A DNA stretch of 64,000 bases from Paenibacillus sp. FSL H7-0357 (GTDB taxonomy: Bacteria; Bacillota; Bacilli; Paenibacillales; Paenibacillaceae), in the NCBI RefSeq assembly GCF_000758525.1, contig NZ_CP009241.1, positions 5,704,001-5,768,000 on the forward strand, given 5' to 3'. This document shows positions 15,530 to 22,973 of this stretch, one piece after another (position 1 is the stretch's first letter; each line of letters starts with the position of its first letter). The position numbers were made by a program, and so were the translations under genes. The notes under the pieces were generated by a model. The model did not search any database and had not been told where the DNA came from. It saw only the letters and a program-made list of their open reading frames with translations.

Positions 15530-16385
15530 AGTTACGGTAATTGGTCTAGGGGCCATGGGAGCTGCAATCGCCGCAGTATTGGTAGAGCAGAATTACCAAG
15601 TCACGGTATGGAATCGCACCCCCTCAAGGGCAGAAGCCCTTGTCCGTAAAGGAGCCGTTCTCGCTTCCAATCCAGCTGTGGCCGTAGCTGCCAGTCCGAT
15701 CACGATCATCTGTGTATCGGATTACACCGTGTCCAAAAGCATCATGGATCAGGAGAACGTGAAGTCCACTCTGGCTGGCCGTGTACTCATTCAACTGAGT
15801 ACCGGGAGTCCACAGCAAGCCCGTGACAATGAGGCGTGGGCCGCTGGGCTGGGAGCAGCGTACCTTGACGGAGCTATTGTGGCATCGCCACCGCAGATGG
15901 GCAGCGCCGGGGCTACGATTTTCACCTCAGGCAGCGTTACAGCCTGGGAGCAAAGTGAGTCATTTTTACAAATGCTGGCCGGGAACGTAACTTATCACGG
16001 TGAACAAGTCAGCGCAGCAGCTTCAACTGACCTGGCCTTCCTATCCTATCTGTTTGGCTCCTATCTGGGATTTTTCCACGCTGCGCGAATTCTTGAAACT
16101 GATGATTTATCGGTGGATGCTTTTGGCGCGATGATTGCCCTTGTATCGCCTGTGATCGGTGAGGTGATGAAACATCAGGGCACGGTCATCCAGAACAACA
16201 GTTACAGTCAACCATTAAGCTCACTTCAAATGTCCATGACAAGCATCGAGCTACTCACACTGCAAGCCCGTGAATCCGGTATCAATAACAAGTTCCCCCT
16301 GTTCGCCGAAAGTCTGTTCCAAAAGGCCCTTCATGCTGGCTACGGTGACGAAGAGATCGCGGCTTTGGTTAAGGTGTTGCGCTAA
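15522..16385 (+). CDS. NAD(P)-binding beta-hydroxyacid dehydrogenase / imine reductase-like enzyme
   Basis: 287 residues from ATG 15522, after GGAGGGCAGAACGC inside the upstream gene. The Rossmann motif GLGAMGAAIAAVLV and VWNRTPSRAEAL (an Arg after the second strand, favouring NADPH) are clear, followed by STGSPQQAR. The C-terminal helical domain resembles imine reductases and related 6-phosphogluconate-dehydrogenase-like proteins more than sugar-acid dehydrogenases, because the conserved catalytic Lys of the latter (GxxGxGxxxK) is not seen; at that place is 'AAASTDLAFLSYLFGSYLG'. Together with the ABM protein and YafY regulator it forms an intact cargo unit in the element. Confidence 0.75.
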   Translation: MHKVTVIGLGAMGAAIAAVLVEQNYQVTVWNRTPSRAEALVRKGAVLASNPAVAVAASPITIICVSDYTVSKSIMDQENVKSTLAGRVLIQLSTGSPQQARDNEAWAAGLGAAYLDGAIVASPPQMGSAGATIFTSGSVTAWEQSESFLQMLAGNVTYHGEQVSAAASTDLAFLSYLFGSYLGFFHAARILETDDLSVDAFGAMIALVSPVIGEVMKHQGTVIQNNSYSQPLSSLQMSMTSIELLTLQARESGINNKFPLFAESLFQKALHAGYGDEEIAALVKVLR

Positions 16386-16427
16386 GAATAATGTAGTGAA
16401 TACAGGTGTATGTATGGGGGAAAATAG

Positions 16428-16455
16428 AACCGACCAAGCATTGGCTTGGTCGGTT
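16428..16455 (+). terminator. terminator of the reductase operon
   Basis: AACCGACCAAGC and GCTTGGTCGGTT form a perfect 12-bp stem with loop ATTG, followed by a GT-rich tract. The rest of 16386-16693 contains no gene I can support. Confidence 0.7.
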
Positions 16456-16693
16456 GTTGTGTAGTTCTTTCGTTGCTCAAGTAAAAAGTACGCGTTCAAC
16501 TCTAAAGGCATGATCTTCATTCCTATATGTTCGCCAAAAACAGCCCCGGATCGCCACCGTTTAAAACTTGCAGTCGCTCTGCTTGTTATATAGCTTCAAT
16601 CCACGCTCCCACATCAGGGGAGCAACATGCACGTTCGGTGCTTCCGTACAATGCAAAAACAGAAAATTATATTTAGGACAATCTGTAAACGAC

Positions 16694-16730
16694 AAAAAGC
16701 CCGCCGACCAGTTAAGGTTGACGGGCTTTT
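16694..16730 (-). terminator. terminator of the beta-rich structural-type gene
   Basis: On the minus strand AAAAGCCCGTCAACC, loop TTAACT, GGTCGGCGGGCTTTTTG. The stem is broken by one or two mismatches. It sits just after the stop at 16736. Confidence 0.7.
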
Positions 16731-16735
16731 GAAAC

Positions 16736-17143
16736 TCATCCAATCGATATTCCAGAATAGGTAACCGGTCCAGTAACACTGGCAGTATTCAGTAAAATAT
16801 TGAGACTGTTATTGGCCACGCCTAAAGAATATGCATGATACCCTTCTGGAACGCTTCTATCCAAATATGAAATAGTAATAGGTTGAATTGCTGAAATCGA
16901 AAGTCCACTAGCTCCCACATTGAAAATAGGTTGTCCATCTCTGTACAAAGTGAAAATCACACTTGGAACACCCAATGTCGTTTGAAAACCAATAGTTGCA
17001 TCCAGTTGAACACTTCCACTTGCTACGGTAGCTAGTCCAAACTCAGCTAAGATTAAATTTTGAGCCGGCGCGAGAATGGGAATGGATACCGTTTGGCTTC
17101 CTGTTGTCGCAGTACTACTTCCTACATCTATGATTTGTGCCAT
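16736..17143 (-). CDS. small all-beta protein, perhaps spore-surface or phage-derived
   Basis: 135 residues; GAGGAGGTAGTTTGAC precedes the ATG. The chain is almost free of charges and rich in Ser, Thr, Ala, Val, Ile and Gly, with alternating hydrophobic strands (QTVSIPILAPAQNLILAEFG, VIFTLYRDGQPIFNVG, PITISYLDRSVPEGYHAYSLGVANN). This is the pattern of jelly-roll domains such as those of exosporium or phage fibre proteins. No signal peptide, so if it reaches the spore surface it would do so from the mother cell. I do not recognise an exact family. It lies in the decayed element. Confidence 0.5.
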   Translation of the reverse strand: MAQIIDVGSSTATTGSQTVSIPILAPAQNLILAEFGLATVASGSVQLDATIGFQTTLGVPSVIFTLYRDGQPIFNVGASGLSISAIQPITISYLDRSVPEGYHAYSLGVANNSLNILLNTASVTGPVTYSGISIG

Positions 17144-17227
17144 GTCAAACTACCTCCTCTTTATTTATACTCATAGAGTATGCATAGAGAGGAGTATTGG
17201 ATTGGACAGACAATGAAAACCTTCAAC

Positions 17228-17448
17228 CTATTTTATGTATGCTCTAAATTCAAATCGTTCACGCATAAACCAACTGTCGGCTACCCTGATCGACTCCGGT
17301 GTGTATCCTTCCACGATCCCCCCCCGTAATCTATCAGGTGACCATTTGGATCTGGATCTTCCCGGTACCAGACAGACACCTTGGATTGTGCAAGGGCAGC
17401 AGTCAGGAAGTCTATATCGTTCTCCAGGACTTTGTATGTAGTACTCAT
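17228..17448 (-). pseudogene. frameshifted member of a small three-copy gene family
   Basis: From ATG 17448 the frame reads MSTTYKVLENDIDFLTAALA through to DYGG, then meets a run of eight G (minus strand; C at 17318-17325) and leaves frame, stopping at 17281. Adding one G restores GGGIVEGYTPESIRVAD and a tail to a stop at 17228. That restored part aligns with the intact paralogue at 18619-18792 (GGPIRKWSPVSVKVADE). So this copy is off-frame at a homopolymer. Function unknown. Confidence 0.65.
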
Positions 17449-17489
17449 GTCGCCCCCCACAAATGGTTTATTTTGAATAAACTTTAGCT

Positions 17490-17654
17490 CTAATCTAATC
17501 GGACCTTATCCGAAATCACAAGGAAGAATGTAGCCAATGGACCACAAAGCAATGAAAGTAAAAACCAGTTTAGTCCACTCCTGTTTTTCCCTTGCGCCAG
17601 TCCTGCATTAATTAGAGCCAGCGTCCCCCAACCCACAAAATAACCGTTATCCAT
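17490..17654 (-). CDS. small two-helix membrane protein
   Basis: 54 residues, MDNGYFVGWGTLALINAGLA then QGKNRSGLNWFLLSLLCGPLATFFLVISDK. Two membrane segments are joined by a basic loop, a pattern common in small bacterial membrane proteins of the 'GxxxGPxAtxxL' type. The ribosome-binding site is weak (GTGTGTGGG). No function known. It is too short for many gene callers. Confidence 0.5.
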   Translation of the reverse strand: MDNGYFVGWGTLALINAGLAQGKNRSGLNWFLLSLLCGPLATFFLVISDKVRLD

Positions 17655-17753
17655 CCCACACACAACCTTTCGATTTCAAACTAAATAATTTCAATATATT
17701 TCATTTGGAACATTATGTATATGTACTCTATATCACTGGTAAGGAAAGTTTTC

Positions 17754-18482
17754 CTATACTAATTTCTTCAAGAACAGACCGATTTCTTCAATGTATTTTT
17801 GTTGTTCTTCATCTGGAATCATATGACCGGAATTCTGAAATTCTATAACATTCAATCCGGGGATTGATTCCTTATATATTTCAAGTGTTTCTTCCGATAT
17901 ATCCGAAGGGATTTTCGCCGCCGCATTCCTACCAGCGAAAAGAGCAACTGGAATGTGAAGGTTTGATAGTTGTTCCGAAAAATCAACTTCATCTGCGTCA
18001 TTCCTCAATCCTTGCAACGCTTCAAGACGCATATGGTTTAGTATTGGCACTTGCAAATATACCAATTTACTCCAAAAATCCAATGCCTCTTTCCCGACAC
18101 TTCTATGTATAGGAGCTTGGTCAACCAAAATAAGTCCACACATGTCTTTCTGATTTGATAAGCTCCAACCTATAGCGTACGCAGCACCTCTGGAGAACCC
18201 AAGTACACAGTAATTCTTAAGGCCGCAATAGGAAATAACTGCTTCAATATCTGATAGATGATCCACAAGATTATAATTATTTTCTGGAGTAGAACTCAAC
18301 CCACGACCTCGAAAACTAAAAGTAACAACATGTCCCTGAATTTTGGACAGCAGTGGGATGGCTCTCTCTGCAGATTCCCACAATCCATTAATTATAAGTA
18401 ATGAAGGTGATTTTTCAGATACCACTCCATTCTCAAGAATGTGTAGAACAACTGCCTCATTATGAATAAAATAACTTTTCAT
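17754..18482 (-). CDS. alpha/beta hydrolase
   Basis: 242 residues. The nucleophile elbow is GFSRGAAYAIG (Ser97), the catalytic His is in NSGHMIPDEE (His220), and the oxyanion region NGLWESAER follows the third strand LLIING. RGRGLSSTP is the usual HG-like loop after strand 4. The family covers esterases, lactonases and C-C hydrolases; the substrate cannot be told. The upstream region has no strong ribosome-binding site. Codon use is AT-richer than in the dcw genes, in line with acquired DNA. Confidence 0.75.
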   Translation of the reverse strand: MKSYFIHNEAVVLHILENGVVSEKSPSLLIINGLWESAERAIPLLSKIQGHVVTFSFRGRGLSSTPENNYNLVDHLSDIEAVISYCGLKNYCVLGFSRGAAYAIGWSLSNQKDMCGLILVDQAPIHRSVGKEALDFWSKLVYLQVPILNHMRLEALQGLRNDADEVDFSEQLSNLHIPVALFAGRNAAAKIPSDISEETLEIYKESIPGLNVIEFQNSGHMIPDEEQQKYIEEIGLFLKKLV

Positions 18483-18618
18483 ATTTCACCATCCATTTCA
18501 AATATATTATTTCATCAACAAAGATGCATCTACTCAATACAATAAAGCCCAACAAACACTTAAGGTTGACAGGGTATTTATTATACACGCTTATGCCAAA
18601 ACCATCCTAAATTCAAAT

Positions 18619-18792
18619 TCACTCATCAGCAACCTTAACACTAACTGGACTCCATTTCCGGATTGGACCTCCACAATCAATTATACAACCAGCCAGATCT
18701 CCACGTCGTTCTACGATGGCAACCCGTGCTTGACGGAGAGCAGCTGTCAAAAAATCAGTATCGGTTTTCAGGACTTTGTATGTATTATTCAT
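18619..18792 (-). CDS. intact member of the small three-copy gene family
   Basis: 57 residues from ATG 18792, eight bases after AAGGGGAG. Sequence MNNTYKVLKTDTDFLTAALR, then QARVAIVERRGDLAGCIIDC and GGPIRKWSPVSVKVADE. It is paralogous to the frameshifted copy at 17228-17448; a third, truncated start (VNTTYKV) is at 19473-19514. The gene follows the Mrr-type remnant by a few bases and overlaps its end. I do not recognise the family. Confidence 0.6.
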   Translation of the reverse strand: MNNTYKVLKTDTDFLTAALRQARVAIVERRGDLAGCIIDCGGPIRKWSPVSVKVADE

Positions 18793-18796
18793 CTTC

Positions 18797-19258
18797 TTAC
18801 TCCCCTTGTTGCTCAACTAAAATTCGCTTCTCTGCTTTGTAATCTTTCTTTATTACTTTATCTCCATTCATGTAGTTATCCCAGGAATCAAATATCATAT
18901 GTGGGTCTCCTTCTATAATGTCCTTCGCCTTCTCGATCTGTCCCGCCTTGAACAAATCCATTATTTTTATAAGATCATTTCTGTTATGTAGTTTTACAGC
19001 GTTATGTCCCGCAAGTTCTTCGCATGCAGTGGTATATTGATTTGAGGCTATCACCATAGACCTCTTGGCTCGGTAGTACCTCATTGAGCTATATACCTCT
19101 TGAACAGCTCCTAAGCCTACTGGGTACGAATATCGCTTCGCCTGAACTACATTCCGATATCCGTCCCGATCCGTAAAAACTAAATCCGTCCCAAACAGAT
19201 ACCGCAACTGCAGATACAACCACAAGTACTATGGCAAGGACTACAAACTTCAGCAATA
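18797..19258 (-). pseudogene. deleted Mrr-type restriction endonuclease with membrane anchor
   Basis: The C-terminal part (18797-19192) carries the Mrr/PD-(D/E)xK core: GTDLVFTD then NVVQAKRYSYPVGLGAVQEV (catalytic Asp and QAK), and AKRSMVIASNQYTTACEELA. Just upstream, in another frame, a TTG at 19256 after TAGGGGGAA starts LLKFVVLAIVLVVVSAVAVS, a membrane helix typical of the N-terminus of such anchored nucleases. The usual linker of about 60-100 residues is missing and the two parts are out of frame, so a deletion has destroyed the gene. Confidence 0.7.
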
Positions 19259-19472
19259 CTATTCCCCCTACAAAAATAGACCTGCGATTATATCCGCTAG
19301 GTCTGATAATTCCGGATTACACTGCCGATGCTTCCGATCTATGTAATTTAAATATAAATCATTTTCCACATTATGTATGTGACGATAAGGAAAATTTTCC
19401 TGAATGCAAAGAAATACCCCACCAATAATGGCAGGGTACGGTGCTTTCGCTACATCAAATTTATCGTTATTA

Positions 19473-19514
19473 GAACAAGGTGTAAATAAAGACTTTGTAT
19501 GTAGTGTTCACTAA
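19473..19514 (-). pseudogene. 5' remnant of a third small-family copy
   Basis: GTGAACACTACATACAAAGT reads VNTTYKV, matching the first seven residues of the other two copies, after a GGGGAGAGGTTA site. It then departs and stops at TTCTAA after 13 codons. The shared stretch with the other copies is ACTTTGTATGTA (plus strand). Confidence 0.5.
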
Positions 19515-19529
19515 CCTCTCCCCTATGTA

Positions 19530-19563
19530 GTAAAACACCCTGCTGGAAGGCAGGGTGTTTTAC
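19530..19563 (-). terminator. terminator of the split immunity-like gene
   Basis: GTAAAACACCCTGC and GCAGGGTGTTTTAC make a perfect 14-bp stem with loop TGGAAG, three bases beyond the stop at 19566. Confidence 0.85.
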
Positions 19564-19565
19564 AT

Positions 19566-19981
19566 TTATGTTCGTACTAATTTGCTAAACTTACCTCCAT
19601 TCGATGAAGGTACTGATTGCTCTTCATAATGGAATTTATTAAAGTCCCAATTCATGTCTTTTTTGAAATCATAGTCATCAGGCCAACTTAAGAGAAAATT
19701 ATTAATAATACTCTCTTGGTATTTGCCTTCATAATAATCATTTATAGGCAATAACGTTGATAAAACTAATTGGAGTTTTTTAGCAGTTCACTCTTATTTT
19801 CATACTCAATGCCTACTTTTATTCCACCATTTTCACCTAAGAAAATAATAAAATCTTCTGCTCGTATTACATATCCGTGCGCATATTTTATCATCTGAAG
19901 AGGACTAAAACACGTTTTTAATATTTCGAAATCCAGATTGTAAAATTTATTAGCAATTACATCTGTCATTAATCTTTGCAA
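19566..19981 (-). pseudogene. frameshifted small gene, possibly an immunity protein
   Basis: From TTG 19981, seven bases after AAGGAGG, the frame reads MQRLMTDVIANKFYNLDFEI to YENKSELLKNSN and stops at 19766. A run of six A (minus strand) lies just before that stop. With one more A the frame reads KKLQLVLSTLLPINDYYEG and continues without a break to FSKLVRT at 19566. The joined product would be about 138 residues, acidic and alpha/beta, like many small immunity proteins. Its start abuts the end of the upstream gene, a toxin-immunity-like arrangement. Function is inference. Confidence 0.5.
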
Positions 19982-19983
19982 TT

Positions 19984-20217
19984 TTAGTCCTCCTTCGGAT
20001 AATTTGTTAATTCGAGAACATTATTGTAGTAAGTCATAAAGATGACTTTGTCTTCTGCTTTATTATATGCACGTGTAGTTATTAAGTTCTCCATCTGACC
20101 TATTTCGCTTTTTATAATCTCCACTCGCCAACTTTCCGGGTCACCTTTTCCGGATCCAGTTGCCTGTCTCTCCGCGACTTCCTTCAATTGATGAGAGTGA
20201 CTGAGTGCCAGAGTCAT
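19984..20217 (-). pseudogene. C-terminal fragment of a larger protein, possibly a toxin tail
   Basis: A 77-codon frame with no ribosome-binding site before the ATG at 20217. It reads SHQLKEVAERQATGSGKGDP, then ESWRVEIIKSEIGQMENLIT and ends YNNVLELTNYPKED. Its last codons CCGAAGGAGGAC hold the ribosome-binding site of the next gene. Lack of a start and the break in homology near 20210 suggest a 3' remnant of a longer gene. A polymorphic-toxin tail is one option only. Confidence 0.35.
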
Positions 20218-20301
20218 CTCGGTGAGATTGTTGTCGGGACTTTACTATCTTTAGGAGCAGCTACAGCAGCTAATAAAATCATTAAGTTCTTCTTAAAATA
20301 A
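20191..20301 (+). pseudogene. short hydrophobic frame, probable remnant
   Basis: A plus-strand frame ending EIVVGTLLSLGAATAANKII KFFLK at 20299-20301 gives a short membrane segment with a basic tail and is followed by a terminator. The only ATG (20191) has no ribosome-binding site and lies in the opposite-strand fragment. It may be the end of a phage lysis or small membrane gene. Confidence 0.3.
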
Positions 20302-20308
20302 TTATTTA

Positions 20309-20355
20309 GCAAGAAGCCATCCCTTAGATCTATTTAAAATTGGTTGGCTTCTTGC
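20309..20355 (+). terminator. terminator between element remnants
   Basis: GCAAGAAGCCA and TGGCTTCTTGC form a perfect 11-bp stem with a 25-base loop, eight bases after the small hydrophobic frame. The stem is symmetrical and could act for both strands. Confidence 0.6.
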
Positions 20356-20374
20356 ACAGAGTTATTGTGCTTTC

Positions 20375-20518
20375 TTAACCTTGCTCTTTATCAGTGTACC
20401 CCTTGCCTGCTTCTGGATTACTTACAATCCCCAACACTACCAGGATACCTAACACTGCATTTACCGCAGCCGTAATCTGATCATACTTTTCCGGTGCCAA
20501 CTGCACCCCAAAGATCAC
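20375..20518 (-). pseudogene. phage holin remnant (phi LC3-like)
   Basis: The minus strand reads VIFGVQLAPEKYDQITAAVN, AVLGILVVLGIVSNPEAGKG and YTDKEQG to a stop at 20375. The 'L(T/A)PEKYDQITAAVNAVLGILVVLGIV.(D/N)P' pattern is that of phi LC3-family holins. The usual N-terminal membrane segment is missing: upstream of 20518 the sequence is the integrase fragment on the other strand. A deletion joined the two genes near 20515. Confidence 0.75.
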
Positions 20519-20674
20519 AATCCGAAGGTGGCTGCCGAAAGATTGGGAATGACTCCTGCAATGTTCAATGAGAGGTACTCACATCTTCTCCCAATCATGC
20601 AGGAAGAGGCCGTTGACAGAATTGAAAATGAACTCAATAAATTCGCAGAAAAGCAGCTTGAACCTGTGGAATAA
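20516..20674 (+). pseudogene. 3' end of a tyrosine integrase gene
   Basis: The frame ending at TAA 20672-20674 reads HNPKVAAERLGMTPAMFNER, YSHLLPIMQEEAVDRIENEL and NKFAEKQLEPVE. This is the C-terminus of a phage-type tyrosine recombinase, with the nucleophile Tyr in NERYSHLLP. About 330 N-terminal residues are gone. It lies 83 bp from the right attachment repeat, the usual place for an integrase next to its tRNA target. Confidence 0.85.
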
Positions 20675-20757
20675 AAGTCTCCGTTAGCAAATCCGTTAGC
20701 AAGCTTAAAAAAATGGCCTTTCCCCACTCAAGCATATTCGCTCCGACGAGCCTACAT

Positions 20758-20830
20758 ATAGCAAAAACCCCTTGCTAGGCAAGGGGTTTAGTGAAGTGGG
20801 CCCTACAGGACTCGAACCTGTGACCAATCG
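20758..20830. repeat. right 73-bp attachment repeat inside the intact tRNA-Ile
   Basis: Exact copy of 12783-12855. Here the tRNA continues beyond the repeat and is complete, so the functional gene was rebuilt at this end by insertion. The repeat includes the tRNA terminator (AACCCCTTGC and GCAAGGGGTT, 20764-20789). Confidence 0.9.
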
Positions 20831-20870
20831 GTTATGAGCCGACCGCTCTAACCAACTGAGCTAAGGGCCC
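20797..20870 (-). tRNA. tRNA-Ile(CAU)
   Basis: Cloverleaf on the minus strand: acceptor GGGCCCT/AGGGCCC, D stem GCTC/GAGC, anticodon stem GTCGG/CCGAT with loop CTCATAA, T stem ACAGG/CCTGT. The anticodon is CAT, but the body matches the Bacillus tRNA-Ile2, whose C34 is changed to lysidine by TilS, and not elongator tRNA-Met. Discriminator A; CCA is not encoded. Its 3' half is the attachment site of the element. Confidence 0.85.
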
Positions 20871-20912
20871 GGATCTAAAGTATCCGTATGATATACAATG
20901 GCTGTAGGAAAT

Positions 20913-20993
<81 letters not shown>

Positions 20994-21025
20994 TCAGTAA
21001 TCATATTCAAACAGCGACAATAGTT

Positions 21026-21055
21026 AATATACAATATACCAGGCACTAAAGTCAA
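21026..21055 (-). promoter_or_regulatory. promoter of the two tRNA genes
   Basis: TTGACT (21050-21055, minus strand) and TATATT (21026-21031) are 18 bp apart, about 33 bp ahead of the tRNA-fMet gene. Confidence 0.65.
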
Positions 21056-21075
21056 GGATGATTTTGTTAATTTAT

Positions 21076-21240
21076 TCAGGGCAGGAAACGCACCCCGTAG
21101 CGGCCCTTGCGGGAGCGATAAATTTCCACAAATCGCGGATCATGATAGCCGTAAATCCAACCGTCCTGCTCCAGCCTCTTGGCCAGGCAGCCTGCTTGAA
21201 ATCTCGTCCTGAACAGCTTCGCGAAGTATATCCAGTTCAT
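21076..21240 (-). CDS. small basic protein, unrecognised
   Basis: 54 residues from ATG 21240, with AAAGGAGAAGAAGGC before it. It starts MNWIYFAKLFRTRFQAGCLA and is rich in Arg, Lys and Tyr. Longer starts to 21297 lack support. It lies alone between the tRNA promoter and the pyr operon terminator. No family recognised. Confidence 0.5.
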   Translation of the reverse strand: MNWIYFAKLFRTRFQAGCLAKRLEQDGWIYGYHDPRFVEIYRSRKGRYGVRFLP

Positions 21241-21342
21241 GATGCCTTCTTCTCCTTTGTTACGATAATGGATGTCTTCCTTCCCTGAAGTTATCATGCC
21301 CAGTTTTTAAAATATAAGCCGCCGAATAAGGTATCCGCCAAT

Positions 21343-21379
21343 AAAAAAACAGCAAGGCCCTCACCTTGCGGTGAGGGCC
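21343..21379 (-). terminator. terminator of the pyr operon
   Basis: GGCCCTCACC and GGTGAGGGCC form a perfect 10-bp stem with loop TTGC, then TTGCTG and seven T on the minus strand, about 50 bp after the pyrE stop. Confidence 0.9.
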
Positions 21380-21428
21380 TGAAAAACATTGCCGGATAAC
21401 CCCGGCTAACATTCCGGATACAATTCTG

Positions 21429-22070
21429 CTACACGCCGAACGAGGCCGGATCTTTGCGCCAGGACTGCAGCAGCGCTACATCGGTTTCAGCGATTGTGCC
21501 TTGACTCAGTGCTACATCAATCAATGTGCTGTAGTTGGACAAGCTTTGCAGCGGCACACCAGCTGCCGCAAATGCCTCGGTGGCCCGGTCCAGCTCATAG
21601 CTGAAGATGGCCAGTACGGCCAGCACCTCTCCTCCGGCCTCCTGTACGGCCTGCGCCGCCTTAATGGAGCTGCCGCCGGTAGAAATCAGGTCCTCAATCA
21701 CAATGACCTTCTGTCCGGGAGAGATAATGCCTTCGATCTGGTTCTGCTTGCCGTGGCCTTTGGCTTTGTCGCGGATATATGCCATCGGCAGATCCAGCTT
21801 GTCGGCCGCCCAGGCCGCATGCGGAATACCCGCAGTGGCTGTGCCCGCAATCACTTCAGCGTCCGGGTAGCTGGCTCTGATCAGCTCTGCGAAGCCAGCG
21901 GCAATGTAGCCGCGAACTGCCGGAACGGACATGGTCAGGCGATTGTCGCAATAGATGGGCGACTTGATGCCGGAGGTCCAGGTAAAAGGCTCCTGCGGAC
22001 GCAGCGCCACTGCCCCAATCTCCAGCAAATAGCTGGCGACTTGCTGGCTTGTATTCGATAATATGCTCAT
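21429..22070 (-). CDS. pyrE: orotate phosphoribosyltransferase
   Basis: 213 residues, the usual length. It transfers the phosphoribosyl group of PRPP to orotate, giving orotidine 5'-phosphate. The PRPP-binding motif is [14 protein letters not shown] at about residues 116-129; the catalytic-loop Lys lies in [16 protein letters not shown], and [16 protein letters not shown] is the family's N-terminal block. It is the last gene of the operon; its ATG overlaps the end of pyrF by four bases. Expression follows the PyrR attenuator far upstream. Confidence 0.97.
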   Translation of the reverse strand: MSILSNTSQQVASYLLEIGAVALRPQEPFTWTSGIKSPIYCDNRLTMSVPAVRGYIAAGFAELIRASYPDAEVIAGTATAGIPHAAWAADKLDLPMAYIRDKAKGHGKQNQIEGIISPGQKVIVIEDLISTGGSSIKAAQAVQEAGGEVLAVLAIFSYELDRATEAFAAAGVPLQSLSNYSTLIDVALSQGTIAETDVALLQSWRKDPASFGV

Positions 22071-22873
22071 GCTTGAGTCATCTCCTCAATAATAGATAGT
22101 GCGGCTGCGCGCGGATCCGCCGCAGCCGTAATAGGCCGGCCCACTACAAGGTAGTGGCTGCCTTGCCGGATAGCTTGTCCCGGTGTCATCACCCGGGACT
22201 GATCGTCCAGGGAAGACCCTGCCGGACGAATGCCCGGGGTAACCGTGCGGAACTCCGGGCCGCACGCGGCAGAGATCGCCGCCGACTCCTGCGGTGAAGC
22301 TACCACGCCGTGCAGGCCGGCCTCAACCGCCAGCTTGGCGTAACGCACCACGGTGTCCGCTACATTCCCGGCAATGCCAATCTCGCTGTTCATCACTGCC
22401 TGACTGGTGCTGGTGAGCTGTGTCACTGCGATAATCAGCGGCATTCTCAGCGACGGGTGCAGGCTAACCGCCTGGGCAGCCCCGTCCAGCGCTGCAGCCA
22501 TCATGGCCGAGCCGCCGGAGGCGTGTACGTTGAACATATCCACACCGAGCATCGTAAGGCTCTCCGCCCCACCCCGCACCGTATTGGGGATATCATGCAT
22601 TTTGACATCGACGAACACGGAATAACCGCGGGCCTTCAGTTCTCTGATGAAGTCTGGTCCGGCTGCATAGAACAGCTGCATCCCAACCTTCATGTAACAA
22701 GGAATACCTTCCAGCTTCTCAATGAGCAGCCTCGCTTGCGCTGCATCAGGATAATCCAGGGCAATCATCAGCCGCCCAGCCATTTCATCCCGTCTGGTAA
22801 TTTCTCCGATATTCTCGTGTTCAAGCTGCTGTGGGTCCATCTGTTTCACGTACGGTTCAGCTCCTTTGGTCAT
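22067..22873 (-). CDS. pyrF: orotidine 5'-phosphate decarboxylase
   Basis: 268 residues as read from 22873. Family members are about 240, so translation may begin nearer to [13 protein letters not shown] (ATG 22783); neither site has a strong ribosome-binding sequence, and AAAGGAG lies just inside the long version. It decarboxylates OMP to UMP. The catalytic D-x-K-x-x-D motif is [12 protein letters not shown], and phosphate binding is by TPGIRP and the later VVGRPIT. It follows carB after 100 bp that hold a hairpin. Confidence 0.92.
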   Translation of the reverse strand: MTKGAEPYVKQMDPQQLEHENIGEITRRDEMAGRLMIALDYPDAAQARLLIEKLEGIPCYMKVGMQLFYAAGPDFIRELKARGYSVFVDVKMHDIPNTVRGGAESLTMLGVDMFNVHASGGSAMMAAALDGAAQAVSLHPSLRMPLIIAVTQLTSTSQAVMNSEIGIAGNVADTVVRYAKLAVEAGLHGVVASPQESAAISAACGPEFRTVTPGIRPAGSSLDDQSRVMTPGQAIRQGSHYLVVGRPITAAADPRAAALSIIEEMTQA

Positions 22874-22905
22874 TTTTTAACGGTTACCGGGTCCCCGGGC
22901 ATAGC

Positions 22906-22935
22906 GGAACGGTCTGCGATAACGCAAACCGTTCC
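22906..22935 (-). other. hairpin between carB and pyrF
   Basis: GGAACGGTTTGCG, loop TTAT, CGCAGACCGTTCC on the minus strand: a 13-bp stem with one mismatch and no T-run. It might protect or process the transcript between carB and pyrF. Confidence 0.45.
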
Positions 22936-22973
22936 AGTGGCATGCCCGAATGGGCTGCTCATACATCTATAGG

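Larger units (their letters stand above)
19257..19565. other. gap with family remnant and terminator
   Basis: Besides the third-copy remnant and the terminator at 19530-19563, 19345-19400 resembles 17690-17750 (TTTTCCACATTATGTATGTG against TTTGGAACATTATGTATATG, then AAGGAAAATTTTCCT), so part of the block is duplicated. No intact gene is seen. Confidence 0.4.

Noticed and set aside
16561..16779. 72-codon minus-strand frame overlapping the beta-rich gene
   Set aside because: It spans that gene's terminator and overlaps its end; no ribosome-binding site.
20515..20727. 70-codon minus-strand frame
   Set aside because: It is antisense to the clear integrase fragment and out of frame with the holin remnant.
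20797..20870. Elongator tRNA-Met for the CAU tRNA next to tRNA-fMet
   Set aside because: The acceptor and D-arm sequences match tRNA-Ile2(CAU) of Bacillus far better than elongator tRNA-Met.
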